Assembly: GCA_036346225.1 (NCBI GenBank)
Contig: JARFIW010001177.1
Coordinates: forward strand, 342,501-406,500
DNA from: Platerodrilus igneus
Lineage: Eukaryota; Arthropoda; Insecta; Coleoptera; Lycidae
DNA: 64,000 nucleotides
Reading direction: 5' to 3'
The notes below the pieces were generated by a model that did not search any database, was not told the origin of the DNA, and was given only the letters and a program-made list of their open reading frames with translations. How positions within the stretch are numbered: the stretch's first letter is position 1; the number at the start of each line of letters is the position of its first letter. This document shows, in pieces, positions 44,763 to 55,439 of the stretch. The position numbers were made by a program, and so were the translations under genes.

Positions 44763-46649
44763 GGTGAGTTTTTAGTGTGGCAACGGTCGATAACTCCGTT
44801 ATTATAAAAGCTACATGAACCAAATTTGGAGGGTTATTAGGCATGCCTAAAGTGCACATTTTAAAAATATTTGGAAGCATACAGGGTGTTTCATAATACC
44901 AGGGCATATTAAACTTATACTTTTTTAAATGGAACACCCTATATATTATTACATTTTTGAAAAGCCCATAAAAAGAGCTTTAATTTAATATCAAATTGTT
45001 TCTGTCTATTCCTTTTAGTTTTTGAGATATTCAACTGTTTTTAGAAAAAATGACCCCAATTAGATACATTGCCACTGCACTAATACACAACGTATGTTAA
45101 TTTTCAAGATGCAGAAAATTTTACCATATACCAGAGTATATTTGTAAATATCACTTTTTTGTAATTTCTTCCCAGTATGGGTGTGTCAGGTTTCGCAAAA
45201 TACAATTTTTTTAATTTTTTTTAAATGGCACCCTACCAATTTTATTGCTACAATGGATAGTTCATTAAGTGTCCTTTCATTTTTGTTAAGCATTCCCTAT
45301 ACCTAAATCCATTACTTTCTGAGATATTTTGATTTTCTTCAAATTTTATGAATGTTTTAATTTACATAACTAAAAATAACTTACTATTGGAGAATATTAT
45401 AAAACAATTAATACATATTGATTAACAATCAACTACACTTATCCAATAACAATTTTTACTAAAGATATAACAACCTACAATAATACGCTATCAACAGAAT
45501 TCTGCCAGATCAACGATATGCATTTTATAGAAAATGTTCAAACAGGAAATCAGGCAGGCTTTGAAAAATATAAAAAATACAATCAAAATGTTATTTGGGT
45601 TTATTAATTGTAGTGTGTTGTCATTTAACACATTATCAGTTCTGTTTTAAATGTAATCTTTGAAGGAATTTTCAAAAAGAATTTTACAGTGGAAGAACAA
45701 ATAAATATGATTTGGGTATTGGGAGCAAGTTTAAAAAATATCCTACTTGCATCAAGAATATACCAAGAGAGATATCCTGTTACATGACAACACACTACAA
45801 TTAATAAATCTAAATGACACTTTACATGTAATAGTTATTTTTTTCAAAGCCTGTCTGATCTCCTGCTTGAACATTTTCTATAAAATGCATATCGTTGAAC
45901 TGGCAGAATTCTGTTGATAGCGTATTATTGTAGGTTGTTATATCTTTAGAAAAATTGTTATTGGATAAGTGTAGTTGATTGTTAATCAATATGTATTAAT
46001 TGTTTTATAATATTCTCCAATAGTAAGTTATTTTTAGTTATGTAAATTAAAAACATTCATAAAATTTGAAGAAAATCAAAAATATCTCAGAAAGTAATGG
46101 ATTTAGGTATAGGGAATGCTTAACAAAAATGAAAGGACACTTAATGAACTATCCATTGTAGCAATAAAATTGGTAGGGTGCCATTTAAAAAAAATTAAAA
46201 AAATTGTATTTTGCGAAACCTTACACACCCTGTATACTGGGAAGAAATTTCAAAAAAGTGATATTTACAAATATACTCTGGTATATGGTAAAATTTTCTG
46301 CATCTTGAAAATTAACATACGTTGTGTATTAGTGCAGTGGCAATGTATCCAATTGGGGTCATTTTTTCTAAAAACAGTTGAATATCTCAAAAACTAAAAG
46401 GAATAGACAGATACAATTTGATATTAAATTAAAGCTCTTTTTATGAGCTTTTCAAAAATGTAATAATATATAGGGTATTCTATTTAAAAAAATATAAGTT
46501 TAATATGCCCTGGAATTATGAAACACCCTGTATGCTTCCAAATATTTTTAAAATGTGCACTTTAGGCATTCCTAATATGCCTCCAAATTTGGTTTACGTA
46601 GCTTTTATAATAACGGAGTTATCGACCGTTGCCACACTAAAAACTTACC

Positions 46650-46652
<3 letters not shown>
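44760..46652 (+). mobile_element. Foldback (long-TIR) mariner derivative
   Basis: Begins CAGGGTGAGTTTTTAGTGTG and ends with its inverse, ...CACTAAAAACTTACCCTG, with TA on both sides. The arms are ~865 bp (44760-45624 and 45784-46652), highly similar except for an internal diverged patch near 45560-45600 / 45810-45850. A loop of 159 bp separates them. The loop still encodes the beginning of a mariner-type transposase, so this is a deletion derivative of an autonomous long-TIR mariner. The open frames in the arms are not genes. Confidence 0.85.
45625..45783 (+). pseudogene. Transposase N-terminus remnant in the foldback loop
   Basis: Plus strand: FTVEEQINMIWVLGASLKN, then LASRIYQERYP. This matches the first helix-turn-helix of IS630/Tc1/mariner transposases (EE...MI..GA..N...A...Y.ERYP), the region that binds the TIR. 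Only ~40 residues remain, ending at the right arm. It resembles the N-terminal region of the transposase in the element at 50071 in pattern, not in detail. Confidence 0.6.

Positions 46653-46690
<38 letters not shown>
46653..46690. repeat. (TA)n tract
   Basis: TA tract between the foldback element and family-A copy C. Confidence 0.9.
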
Positions 46691-46691
<1 letters not shown>

Positions 46692-48718
46692 CTCAAATTT
46701 AGACCAGGGTAGAAAATTAATTAATGACATCAAATAATTTTAATCGCCCTGTATAAAGAAACAAATAGAAATTACGTGCGAAATTTATATTAATTAATTC
46801 AATTCTCAAGGAACGAGTATTAAACAAAGTGTACAAATAATAATTAATATTTAATTAGTATTCGCTAAAAATTAAAGGGTAGAAGTCAATGCCATTCATT
46901 ATTATTTTAATTGGAGTTAATTGAACGATTATTAAGGTATAATATGCATAAAAGCTTTTAAAAACCCAATAATACCAAATATGTGACGTGTTGCTAGCAT
47001 ACAGATATATCAAGAGGGTTAAAATACGTGGAATATCCAAATCGTAGAAGTATTGCGATTGAACACCTGCGTATTTGTAAAAGTCAATTTCAGTTTAATT
47101 TGTTTGGATAAACATGAAAATTCTGCGTATATTGCAAACGGTCGGATAAACCGTAGCTTATATTAACGGGAAGGTCAGTTGAGCGGTCATTTAACTCAAA
47201 TAGGAATCCACGTGGATTCAAATAACCGATAGTAAAGAATATCGATTTGCACCACTAAGACCAGGTTAGAAAAAGACGGATAAAATGTACAAGGCAGAGG
47301 CACGGATAACAAAAGGCGTGATTTGAGCAACGTCACTGGGTTTGCGATTGGGTGAATTAAGTTGTAGAAATGAGATGTGGAAACAACAATTTCTATATAA
47401 AATTAATTAGTTGTTCGCAGACGCGTGGCGCGACGTGTGAAAATTTCTTAGATTTAACTGGCACGAGTGCAAAATTTTAGTAGAATCGCTGTGTCGGACT
47501 GTCGAAAAGGGGACATAGAATGCGAAATTCTAAAAATTGTCCGTTGAGGGACAAAACCGACGTGCAAGCGGGCTATTATATAAACCCGTGCTAATATGAG
47601 TTTCGCTCTCTTAGATTTTCGATTTTTATTCAATACTTTAAACAGTTCTCTCTTAGATTTTATTGAATACTTTAAACAGTTTGCTCTTTATTTTTTGATG
47701 TTATACGATACTGCAAGCAGAATACGTGCTACGATACAAATTATTATGCATTAGTGCACTTAGAAAAGATATATAAGTAGCGATAAATAAATACATTTAA
47801 GTATGCAGCTTTGTATAGCGTGAACGAATTATGAATTGCTTTGCTAATTTTCGGGAGTGAGTAATCAAGTGGTATTTGTAAACGTGATTGGATCCACAAA
47901 ACAAGATTTAGATATACATAGATGAGTTCCTGAGAAGCCCTGAAACAATTTTAGATGAATGGTGGTGTAGAAAAATTTTAAAACCGGCCAGAATCTGAGG
48001 ACGTAAACATAACCTAGTTGGAATGGTGAAATTAGCAAGGGCGATGTACATTGAAGCCACGAGTGCCGTAACCTTCAGGTAAATTATACAATTTTGTTCG
48101 ATCTTTGATGTTTTGGTGTGTGTTGGATATCTTTATAATTTGTTTGATAAAATGGACAGTAGTGAATTTGTATAAACAACAAATTTTTAATTTTAAGGTA
48201 AAATTTTCTTGTATAAGTAGAAAGGAGTATTTAGCAGTTTATGTTTTGATTATGATGGAAATTTGGGTCTGTCTTTGAGCTTAATTAGACTAACCTGTTT
48301 AATTAACGTAAAGGGGTGGGAGATGCTCCCTTTTGTTCAGACTCAGGTCTGCAAATATTGTTAAATTAATTAGTATGCATCCTACTAGGACTTTAATTCT
48401 GGATGCAAATTAAAATGAGGACAAATTTAAACTTGAAATTTTATGATATTGAAATTTATGCTGAAATTTAATTTAGAAATTTTAATGTATTATGAATATT
48501 AATGTAAATAGAGTTAACGTTGACGTTTGTGGTAGAAATGTGTTTGTTTTTTTTTTGAATGAGGATGAAAGTTATCTAGGTGAGCAGCCGAGGCGGAAAG
48601 AGTAAAAGGGCGACCATCAGAAGAGATTCAACAGGGCGAGAATCACAGCATTTCTTGACGGCCCATCGCTGGAGATCGATTCGAAAACCTTAGTTCACGA
48701 ATTTTGGTGGTTTCACAG

Positions 48719-48720
<2 letters not shown>
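46691..48720 (-). repeat. Family A non-coding repeat, copy C (inverted, full length)
   Basis: Reverse complement of copy B: it starts (minus) TTGCTGTGAAACCACC at the 48720 side and ends ATTTTCTACCCTGGTCTAAAT at 46697. All family-A landmarks are present, including the GTGGATCC box (47886) and the TTATATAAACCCG region (47577). It sits between two TA tracts. With copies A and B it defines a ~2.0-2.2 kb family. Confidence 0.75.

Positions 48721-48755
<35 letters not shown>
48721..48755. repeat. (TA)n tract
   Basis: TA tract at the 5' end of copy C. Confidence 0.9.
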
Positions 48756-48756
<1 letters not shown>

Positions 48757-49226
48757 CGTTGCGTAAATTCTTGACTATAAATGATGTGAACTGTGCTCAG
48801 TTTGAATGAAGACTGCCTGCTTATCAGCGTTGTTTGTTCAAAGTTTACGACCAGCCATAGAATGTTTTGAATACTTGGAAATTCTACAGGTATACGTCTG
48901 ATAATGGTTTGCGGGAACGATCTCTTGGTCACGTAGGATACCAGTGGATTTCTATCATGTATTTATTCTCGACCGTATGTTTTGATTCTAATTCGCCTTG
49001 GCACGTAATTTAACTTAAAGCTTTTGTTTGTCTAGATAATATTTTGGGTTTTGTAATAACTTCATGTAGAAAATTACGTAGATGAAATAACATAAATTAA
49101 CATATTTCTGTTTACATCCTGCGTTTCCAAAACGTATTTATTTCGAAAGATACGTTTATTATCAGAACGCTTTGTTATCTCCTTTCACTATCGCATGATT
49201 TTCTAGCTTTTACTGCATTTAACGCG
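48756..49226. other. Unannotated stretch
   Basis: AT-rich, no gene or repeat boundary recognised. It ends in CGCG (49223-49226), the left duplication of the solo LTR. Confidence 0.4.
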
Positions 49227-49737
49227 AGTTACGTATCCCCCAATCTATATATGTACAATCAAATAGAAATTATTAGGAAATTATTAAGAAAGAAATTCAA
49301 GGATAAATGAGAAAGGGTTATTGAAAGTTCACAAGCGGATGTGGATACATTGTATTCCAGACGTAAGTAATACTGTAGGTGCATGTCACAGACGGTTACG
49401 AAACCGCAATTATTAGAAATTAAGATTGTTACATTGTATAATGAATAGAATAAAAAAATAAGCAGACATGAACTTTGCAAGTTCCCATAGACGTGTGAAG
49501 GGCAGGGACAACATAAATATCCTGGGAGCTCCAGATCAGTCAGTCAGTATTTCAACTTTTACATTGTTGTTTACTTAGGCTACTCGCCCTAAATTAAACT
49601 GCAATTATTATTAATTTCGACTTAGTATAAAGTTATATAGTTTGTCAAAATTCTAGATGTAATTTCTGTTTAATAAATAAATTGTTACAAAAAGTTTTGA
49701 AAAAGACTTTTTAAAAAGGCAGCTCCCAAGGCCCGCT
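49227..49737 (+). repeat. Solo LTR related to the Gypsy element
   Basis: 511 bp starting AGTTACGTATCCCC and ending GCCCGCT, bounded by CGCG on both sides (49223-49226, 49738-49741). It aligns with the Gypsy LTR at 18971 through TTATTAGGAAATT, CACAGACGGTT, TAAGCAGACAT, GCAAGTTCCCA, CCTGGGAGCTCCA..TCAGTCAGT and AAGACTTTTTAAAAAGG. It is clearly diverged, so it belongs to a sister subfamily. The TATA region reads ACATAAATATCC. No internal region is present, so it likely arose by LTR-LTR recombination. Confidence 0.75.
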
Positions 49738-49871
49738 CGCGTATCTATTTTCAATTTATGAATGCTTTTTGGTTTAAGACAAGTTTGATTGCGTGTAGAG
49801 TTATTTCTTTTGCTGAATGTGTGTTTATTGTCGAAGGATATGCTTCCCGGCATTAATTAAAGTCAACTGCG

Positions 49872-50031
49872 ATTCTTATACAAGGTGTTAAATGTTTGCT
49901 CTTTGCATAATTTGCTTATTACGTATTTTTCATGCTAAATAAATGTAGTTTTCTAACTTCTAGTACTATTTACATGTATTGTGTGACAATCATGACTCAA
50001 TATACCCCTAAATAACCCTCTTATCATGGCA
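49872..50031 (-). repeat. Family D fragment, inverted (D3)
   Basis: On the minus strand it reads TTGCCATGATAAGAGGGTTA, then ATTTAGGGGTATATTGAGTC and a TTTATTTAGCATGAAAAATA-type unit. This matches the first ~160 bp of family D before breaking off. It abuts a TA tract like the other D copies. Confidence 0.55.
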
Positions 50032-50065
<34 letters not shown>

Positions 50066-50070
50066 ATATA
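50032..50070. repeat. (TA)n tract
   Basis: TA tract between D3 and the mariner element; its last TA is the target duplication. Confidence 0.9.
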
Positions 50071-52370
50071 CAGGGTGCCCACAATCTATCTCCGTATATG
50101 GGTAACTTTTTTATTATAGAAGATACAATGTTGGTTAAATTAGCAAAGTTGAAGAGAAATTTACGAGTAGTATGATGCTTTTTTGAAAACTCACCTTGAT
50201 GCTCAACTTTTTTAGATATTTGAAAAAACTGAAATTTGCCATTTTCTTCAAACGCTAATAACTTTTTAACCGTTTAACCTATAGAGAAAATAAAAACTGC
50301 TTGTAAAGTAACTTTTTACGTAAAATTCAATAGCGTATATGACAATTTTAATTGGAAATGGGTTTTCAAGCTACAAATATAACCTCACTTTTTTTAAATG
50401 GAAACCATAGTTCAATATAACCCAAATGGAAAGGTTTTTCTTTTCTGATTACCATGATGTAAGGGTTGATGTACTTATTTTCAGTAGTTTCTTCATAATA
50501 AAGAAAAACGATTTATTTATTTGCGGACATCAAGGAGTCCATGGATACATATTACAAACAAACAAAATGTGTAAAATCAATAATGGAAACACAAGTTTAT
50601 TGTAACTAAATTTATTATAAACTAAGAAAAATAAAATACTTAAAAAATAAACTATCCATACAATATAAATAACTTAATCAAAGGAAATAAAAATTAATTA
50701 ATGCGAATATGCCCACTCCTACATTAACATATGATCAAAATGACCTCCATTAGCTTGCAAACACATTTCGCACCTTTTAATTAGGTTTTGGTGCACCTTA
50801 TTTAACGTTTGTGGTTTTATACTTGTAATAGCTGCTGTAATACTATCTTTGAGTTGCTCAATGTTATTGGATTTTTTAGCATACACTACATCCTTTACAG
50901 TACCCCAAAGAAAAAAATCCAGTGGCGATAGTTCTGGTGACCTTACCGGCCATGGAACGGGACCTACATTGCCAATCCAATTTGGAAAACTATTATCAAG
51001 ATATTCAGAAACGGCTTGAGCATTGTGAGCAGGTGCACCGTCATGCTGAAAATAATATAAGTTTTGCAGTAAATGAAGTGGCAAATTATCGAGCATTTCT
51101 TGCAATTCGTTTTGTAGAAAATTTAAATAGCGTACACCATTTAAATTATAATTATAGAAGAAAGGCCCAAGTATTTTATTACCAAAAATGGCACACCACA
51201 CATTTATCGAAAATTGATGTTGATTCCGCCTTTCTTCTGTTAAATGGGGATTTTCCTGACTCCAGTAGACTGTATTTTTTCTGTTAAACATGCCTTTGTT
51301 AGTAAATTTTGCTTCGTCGGTAAATATAATAGTGTGACTAAAACCAGGATTATTATTTGTTTCATTAAGAAACCACCTACAAAACTGTTGTCTTCTCTCA
51401 CAATCCCCATGATACAGTGTATTGCTAACATGGGTTTTGTATGGTTTGTAGCGGTTTTGTTTTAAAATTAGGCGAGCTTTTTCTGTAGAAGTAGCGCACT
51501 CAATTGCAGTTTCTCGGGTGGACGCTGTTGGCTTAAAATTTATGTAGGCTAACACACGTTCTTCATCATCAGTTTTGAATTTCTTTTATCAGTACTGGGT
51601 TTTGTAAAAGCACCAAACCTTTTTAAATTGTTTTCTAATTTAGAAAACAATCGTTTATCTGGCTGCCTTCTTTCCAAATATCTTTCATAATACATATCAC
51701 CAGCAGCATCACAATTTCTGTTACAGGCATAGTAACAAAAGAGCATGTCATTTTTTTCGTCGTTTGTATATATTCTCTATTATAATCAAATAAATTTAAA
51801 AGTCTTCTACACAAAATTTGCAACCCAGAGCAAATAAAAACTTTAACTAATAATATCTAACAAATGCCAGTTGTTTTTTGTTTATTTAAAATATGTATCC
51901 ATGGACTCCTTGATGTCCGCAAATAAATAAATCGTTTTTTCTTTATTATGAAGAAACTACTGAAAATAAGTACATCAACCCTTACATCAGGGTAATCAGA
52001 AAAGAAAAGCCTTTCTATTTGGGTTATATTCAACTATAGTTTCCATTTAAAAAAAGTGAGTTATGTTTGTAGCTTGAAAACCCATTTCCAATTAAAATTG
52101 TCATATACGCTATTGAATTCTACGTAAAAAGTTACCTTACAAGCAGTTTTTATTTTCTCTATAGGTTAAACCGTTAAAAAGTTATTAGCGTTTGAAGAAA
52201 ATGGCAAATTTCAGTTATTTTCAAATATCTAAAAAAGTTGAGCATCTAGGTGAGTTTTCAAAAAAGTATCATACTACTCGTAAATTTCTCTTCAACGTTG
52301 CTAATTTAACCAACATTGTATCTTCTATAATAAAAAAGTTACCCATATACGGAGATAGATTGTGGGCACC

Positions 52371-52373
<3 letters not shown>
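50071..52373 (-). mobile_element. Long-TIR mariner-type transposon with its own transposase
   Basis: Ends CAGGGTGCCCACAATCTATC and its inverse, TA on both sides. The arms are ~483 bp (50071-50553 and 51892-52373) with few mismatches. A transposase gene fills the 1.3-kb centre on the minus strand. The CAGGGTG end is shared with the foldback element at 44760, although the arms otherwise differ. One frameshift in the transposase makes this copy inactive, but its state of preservation suggests fairly recent movement. Confidence 0.87.
50719..51746 (-). pseudogene. Mariner-type (IS630/Tc1) transposase, one frameshift
   Basis: Minus strand. N-terminal helix-turn-helix from 51746: MLFCYYACNRNCDAAGDMYY, YLERRQPDKRLFSKLENNLK. 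A single-base indel near 51580 shifts the frame; the rest (51555-50719, or from KTDDEERVLAYIN upstream) carries a second HTH, RYKPYKTHVSN and the catalytic domain. Asp 1 is in IIFTDEAKF, Asp 2 in FQHDGAPAHN, Asp 3 in RSPELSPLDFFLWGTV. I count 40 residues between the second and third Asp, near the DD41D group rather than Mos1-type DD34D. All three acids are present. The enzyme cuts and pastes at TA. Start assignment is uncertain, since a stop lies a few codons upstream of the first helix. Confidence 0.85.

Positions 52374-52420
<47 letters not shown>
52374..52420. repeat. (TA)n tract
   Basis: 47 bp of TA closing the mariner element. Confidence 0.9.
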
Positions 52421-52423
<3 letters not shown>

Positions 52424-53029
52424 AAACCAAAATGATCATTTCAAATCGAGCTAGTATTTGAAAAATGGAAAATATAAGGTCTTGGTTATGCAAGATTATA
52501 CTCTTACCCAATTTCGTGTTTTGGTGATATCCGAATTTCCAACTAGAACTTCTAGAAGCCTGACATCAATCAAAATTAGACGGAGTCCAATAAAATGTAC
52601 GATTAAGAAAGGTATTTCTCGACGATAGCATATTAATTCTCTTCAAGTACTTGCGCTACTTTTCCTTTCAGTTAGCGCACAGCGTTCGCCTTGTTCTTTA
52701 CACTCAGGGTAACCCGTAGTTTCCCAGATTACAAAATTTTGAGCGGTGTACTCTACAGCATTTTAAAAAAATATTTATCTGATCTTCAGAAATGTTTTGA
52801 TTCGTTATCGTTGTGACCGTTTCCACGGGGCTTCCCTTATAATGATTCTAGTCGGGGTGTATTTATTTGTACCACCTGAAAAGTTACTTATAAGGATTAC
52901 ACATAATAAACAACTTTCTCATTTATATATTTTAATTTTGCATTTGTGGTTTATAGGTATGCAAAAGTTTATATAGTACTCGGTGGCTATAAATTCTTTC
53001 CGTGATCACAAATATTCATTACGAAAAAA
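52421..53029. other. Unannotated stretch
   Basis: No gene or element boundary recognised. Confidence 0.4.
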
Positions 53030-54190
53030 GCAATAACAGTTACAGCTCTGTGGTTGCCGATAAAAAGAAGAGAAACTTATCTAGTAAAGCTTTATGTTCC
53101 TGCTGGAAGTAAAGATTAAGTGGATGGTATTTCAATCTTTGTTATGCAAAGGCGTCAATGCAGAAGAAGGCCCAATCTGGTTTCTGTTATAACAAGACCC
53201 AGTTACCGATTATTGTGCTTCGAAATTTTAAGAGCGAGTATGAACAATCTGCACCTGATAACAAGAGCATCGTTGTGTGGTAAGCGAAGTTCAAGGAGAC
53301 TGAAATCGTGGTATATCCGCGAACAATAAGGTCATCCATGCGGGAAGAGTGTTGATACGGTGCAGCAGGTGTTTTACAAAGTTCTTCGAGTCTACTCGTC
53401 GTGTATCGCTGGATATAGAAATTTCACTTTTCCCATTGCAAAAATTCTTCACGAGAGACTGCAACTGTATGTATTATAAAGTCCAGATATTGAACGCTTT
53501 GGCGCCAAATGACGGCCCTCGTCCTGTTGACTTTCTAGATAGTAAGCTGCACATTATTGATGAAGACAATAAATACCTTAAGCGCGCGTGTTTTTTAGGC
53601 AAGGCTGCCTACTACATCTTTTCAAGAGTGAGGAAGCACCAAGTGGATATTTGCAGTTCAGAAAATCCACATGTTGTCACTAAACATGCCAGAGATTCTA
53701 TTAAAGTCTGGTGCGGATTCATGTACCAGAAAGTCATTGGTCCCTTGTATTTTTCGAGTGTGCAATAACAGATAACATCCACCTGGATATACTGAAACAC
53801 TTTGTGATACCGCAACTGAATAACTTGCAATCTAAAGTAGTATTCCCGCAGGATGGAGCACCACAACATAGGGGATTACCTGTTTGAAATTTTCTCAACG
53901 AATCATTTCATGATAAGTAGGTTAGGTGCGACGGACCCGTACCCTGGCTACCAAGATCCGCAAAAATAACCTCTCTAGATTTTTTCCTGTAGAGCATTGT
54001 GGAGAACAGAGTATGCAACACGTGTATCTGATACAAACGTATTAAAAATAAGAATAACTGATGCTGCAACTAGCACCATCTAAGAAATTTCCAACATATG
54101 GCTTGAAATTGACTATCCGTTAGACGTTCTGGGGGCTACAAAAGGCACATGCACTGAAGTGTATTGATATGGTTAATAAATACAACTGTT
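53030..54190 (+). pseudogene. Decayed mariner-type transposase
   Basis: Plus strand, several frames and stops. An N-terminal piece with KEEKLI and LYVPAGSK-like sequence (~53070-53110) is followed at 53440-53765 by YYKVQILNALAPNDGPRPVDF, ENPHVVTKHARDSIKVWCGF and QKVIGPLYF. Then come FPQDGAPQH (Asp 2, ~53850), PVPWLPRS and SLDFFL (Asp 3, ~53980). This is the same broad group as 50719-51746 (DGAP...PWP.RS...LDFFLW), but a different and much older family. The first Asp region (normally SDEA) is degraded. No TIRs were found, so the element limits are unknown. Confidence 0.7.
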
Positions 54191-54945
54191 ATAGTCTTTT
54201 GTAACAGATATTTGTAATAATAGAGAGACCTTATACTTACCCTATCGTATATATTATTCGAGTCAGTAATTATTCTAGATATTTATTTTAATTTTTTTTT
54301 GTATATTGTTAGTTGGTTTATATAATGAATCTCAAAAACTTTATCAAAATTCTTGGTTCAGAGAAAAACAAATCCGTAATTAGGTTAATGACTAATCAAC
54401 TGTTCTGCAAATAAGAAGAATTCTTAGAATAAAAATAAATCAAACAGATAGAACAGGTATAGAATACCTTTGTGAATATAATAACGATATTCTTGTTACT
54501 AGAAATTTACTAGGTACTTTAAATTGTAAAAATAGCAGAAATAGCGTTGCTTCATATAAATTTAATATTGAAACATAATTTGCACACACTTTTTGTAGAT
54601 TGAATAATCGTTACTAACAGTTACAAAGGACGAAAAGTTGAAAGGAGATATATTGTACAATTTTCTTTAAATTAATCTACTCCTATAAACAAATTCACCA
54701 ATAAATTTGAATAATTATAATCGATAGTTTATGAAAAGAAGAAAATTTTGTTAAGTCTGCAGATTTAGGAATAACTTAATTTGGAACTTTACTACTATTT
54801 TTAAACAATTCAGGAGAAATACAAAGGTTGCACATGGTTTTCCCACCGATTGCAAATATAGCTGTCAAAAATAACACATATATAAAATCTTAAAATTTAA
54901 TATTTTAATAATTTAAGAGATCATTCAGGTGGCAAAATAAAATTT
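54191..54945. other. Unannotated stretch
   Basis: AT-rich, no gene recognised. Confidence 0.4.
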
Positions 54946-54954
54946 TAAATTTTT

Positions 54955-55260
54955 GACAATTCTTCGATCAACGCTTTTATAGAATGGACAAAACTTAAAG
55001 TCGTTAGAAATATGACTGACCGCCAACTTTTTAACCAGATTTGTAATTTGTATGAAAGCACAGCACTTGTTTGATATAGAGCTAATTAAGCACGTTTTAA
55101 TACTTGGGATAAGCTACAAGCTAGTTTTAAAGATGATTTGTTAAGCGTTAATTACGACAAGATATTAGAGACCGAACTTGATAATAGAGCTCAAGTAAGA
55201 TAAAACTACAGGTATTTATGTAGCAGTTATAATAAGAATGCTTAGTACTGTATGTGCAGT
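54955..55260 (+). pseudogene. Gag-like remnant of an LTR retrotransposon
   Basis: Plus strand, with in-frame TGA and TAA where Trp and Lys are expected. It reads FIEWTKLKVVRNMTDRQLFN, then LYESTALV.YRAN.ARFNTW, DKLQASFKDDLLSVNYDKIL, ETELDNRAQ and, after a shift, TGIYVAVIIRML. The GxAxxWY...W..L...F...Y pattern is that of Ty3/Gypsy-type (Arc-like) capsid domains. It is unrelated in detail to the Gypsy gag at 21150. No LTRs seen. Confidence 0.5.
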
Positions 55261-55439
55261 CAACAGAAATACGGAAAATCCATTCTTGTTCTGCAGAAAG
55301 TCGTTCATTTTGTTTCGAGAACTAATACGAGTAGAAGTTCATGTACCGTCAAACATATTATGTGGAATAGGTAATAGGGGTGCAGGGAATTCATCTTGTG
55401 GACTCACTTTGTATACTTCATTTTAAACAATCTTTTGGA

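Noticed and set aside
44650..46702. Apparent proteins in the arms of the foldback element (44650-44937 minus, 46505-46702 plus)
   Set aside because: The two are the same inverted-repeat DNA read from each arm, with TA-repeat tails; no domain.
48690..48932. Small frames with Tyr-Ile repeats (also 52192-52511)
   Set aside because: Artefacts of (TA)n tracts.
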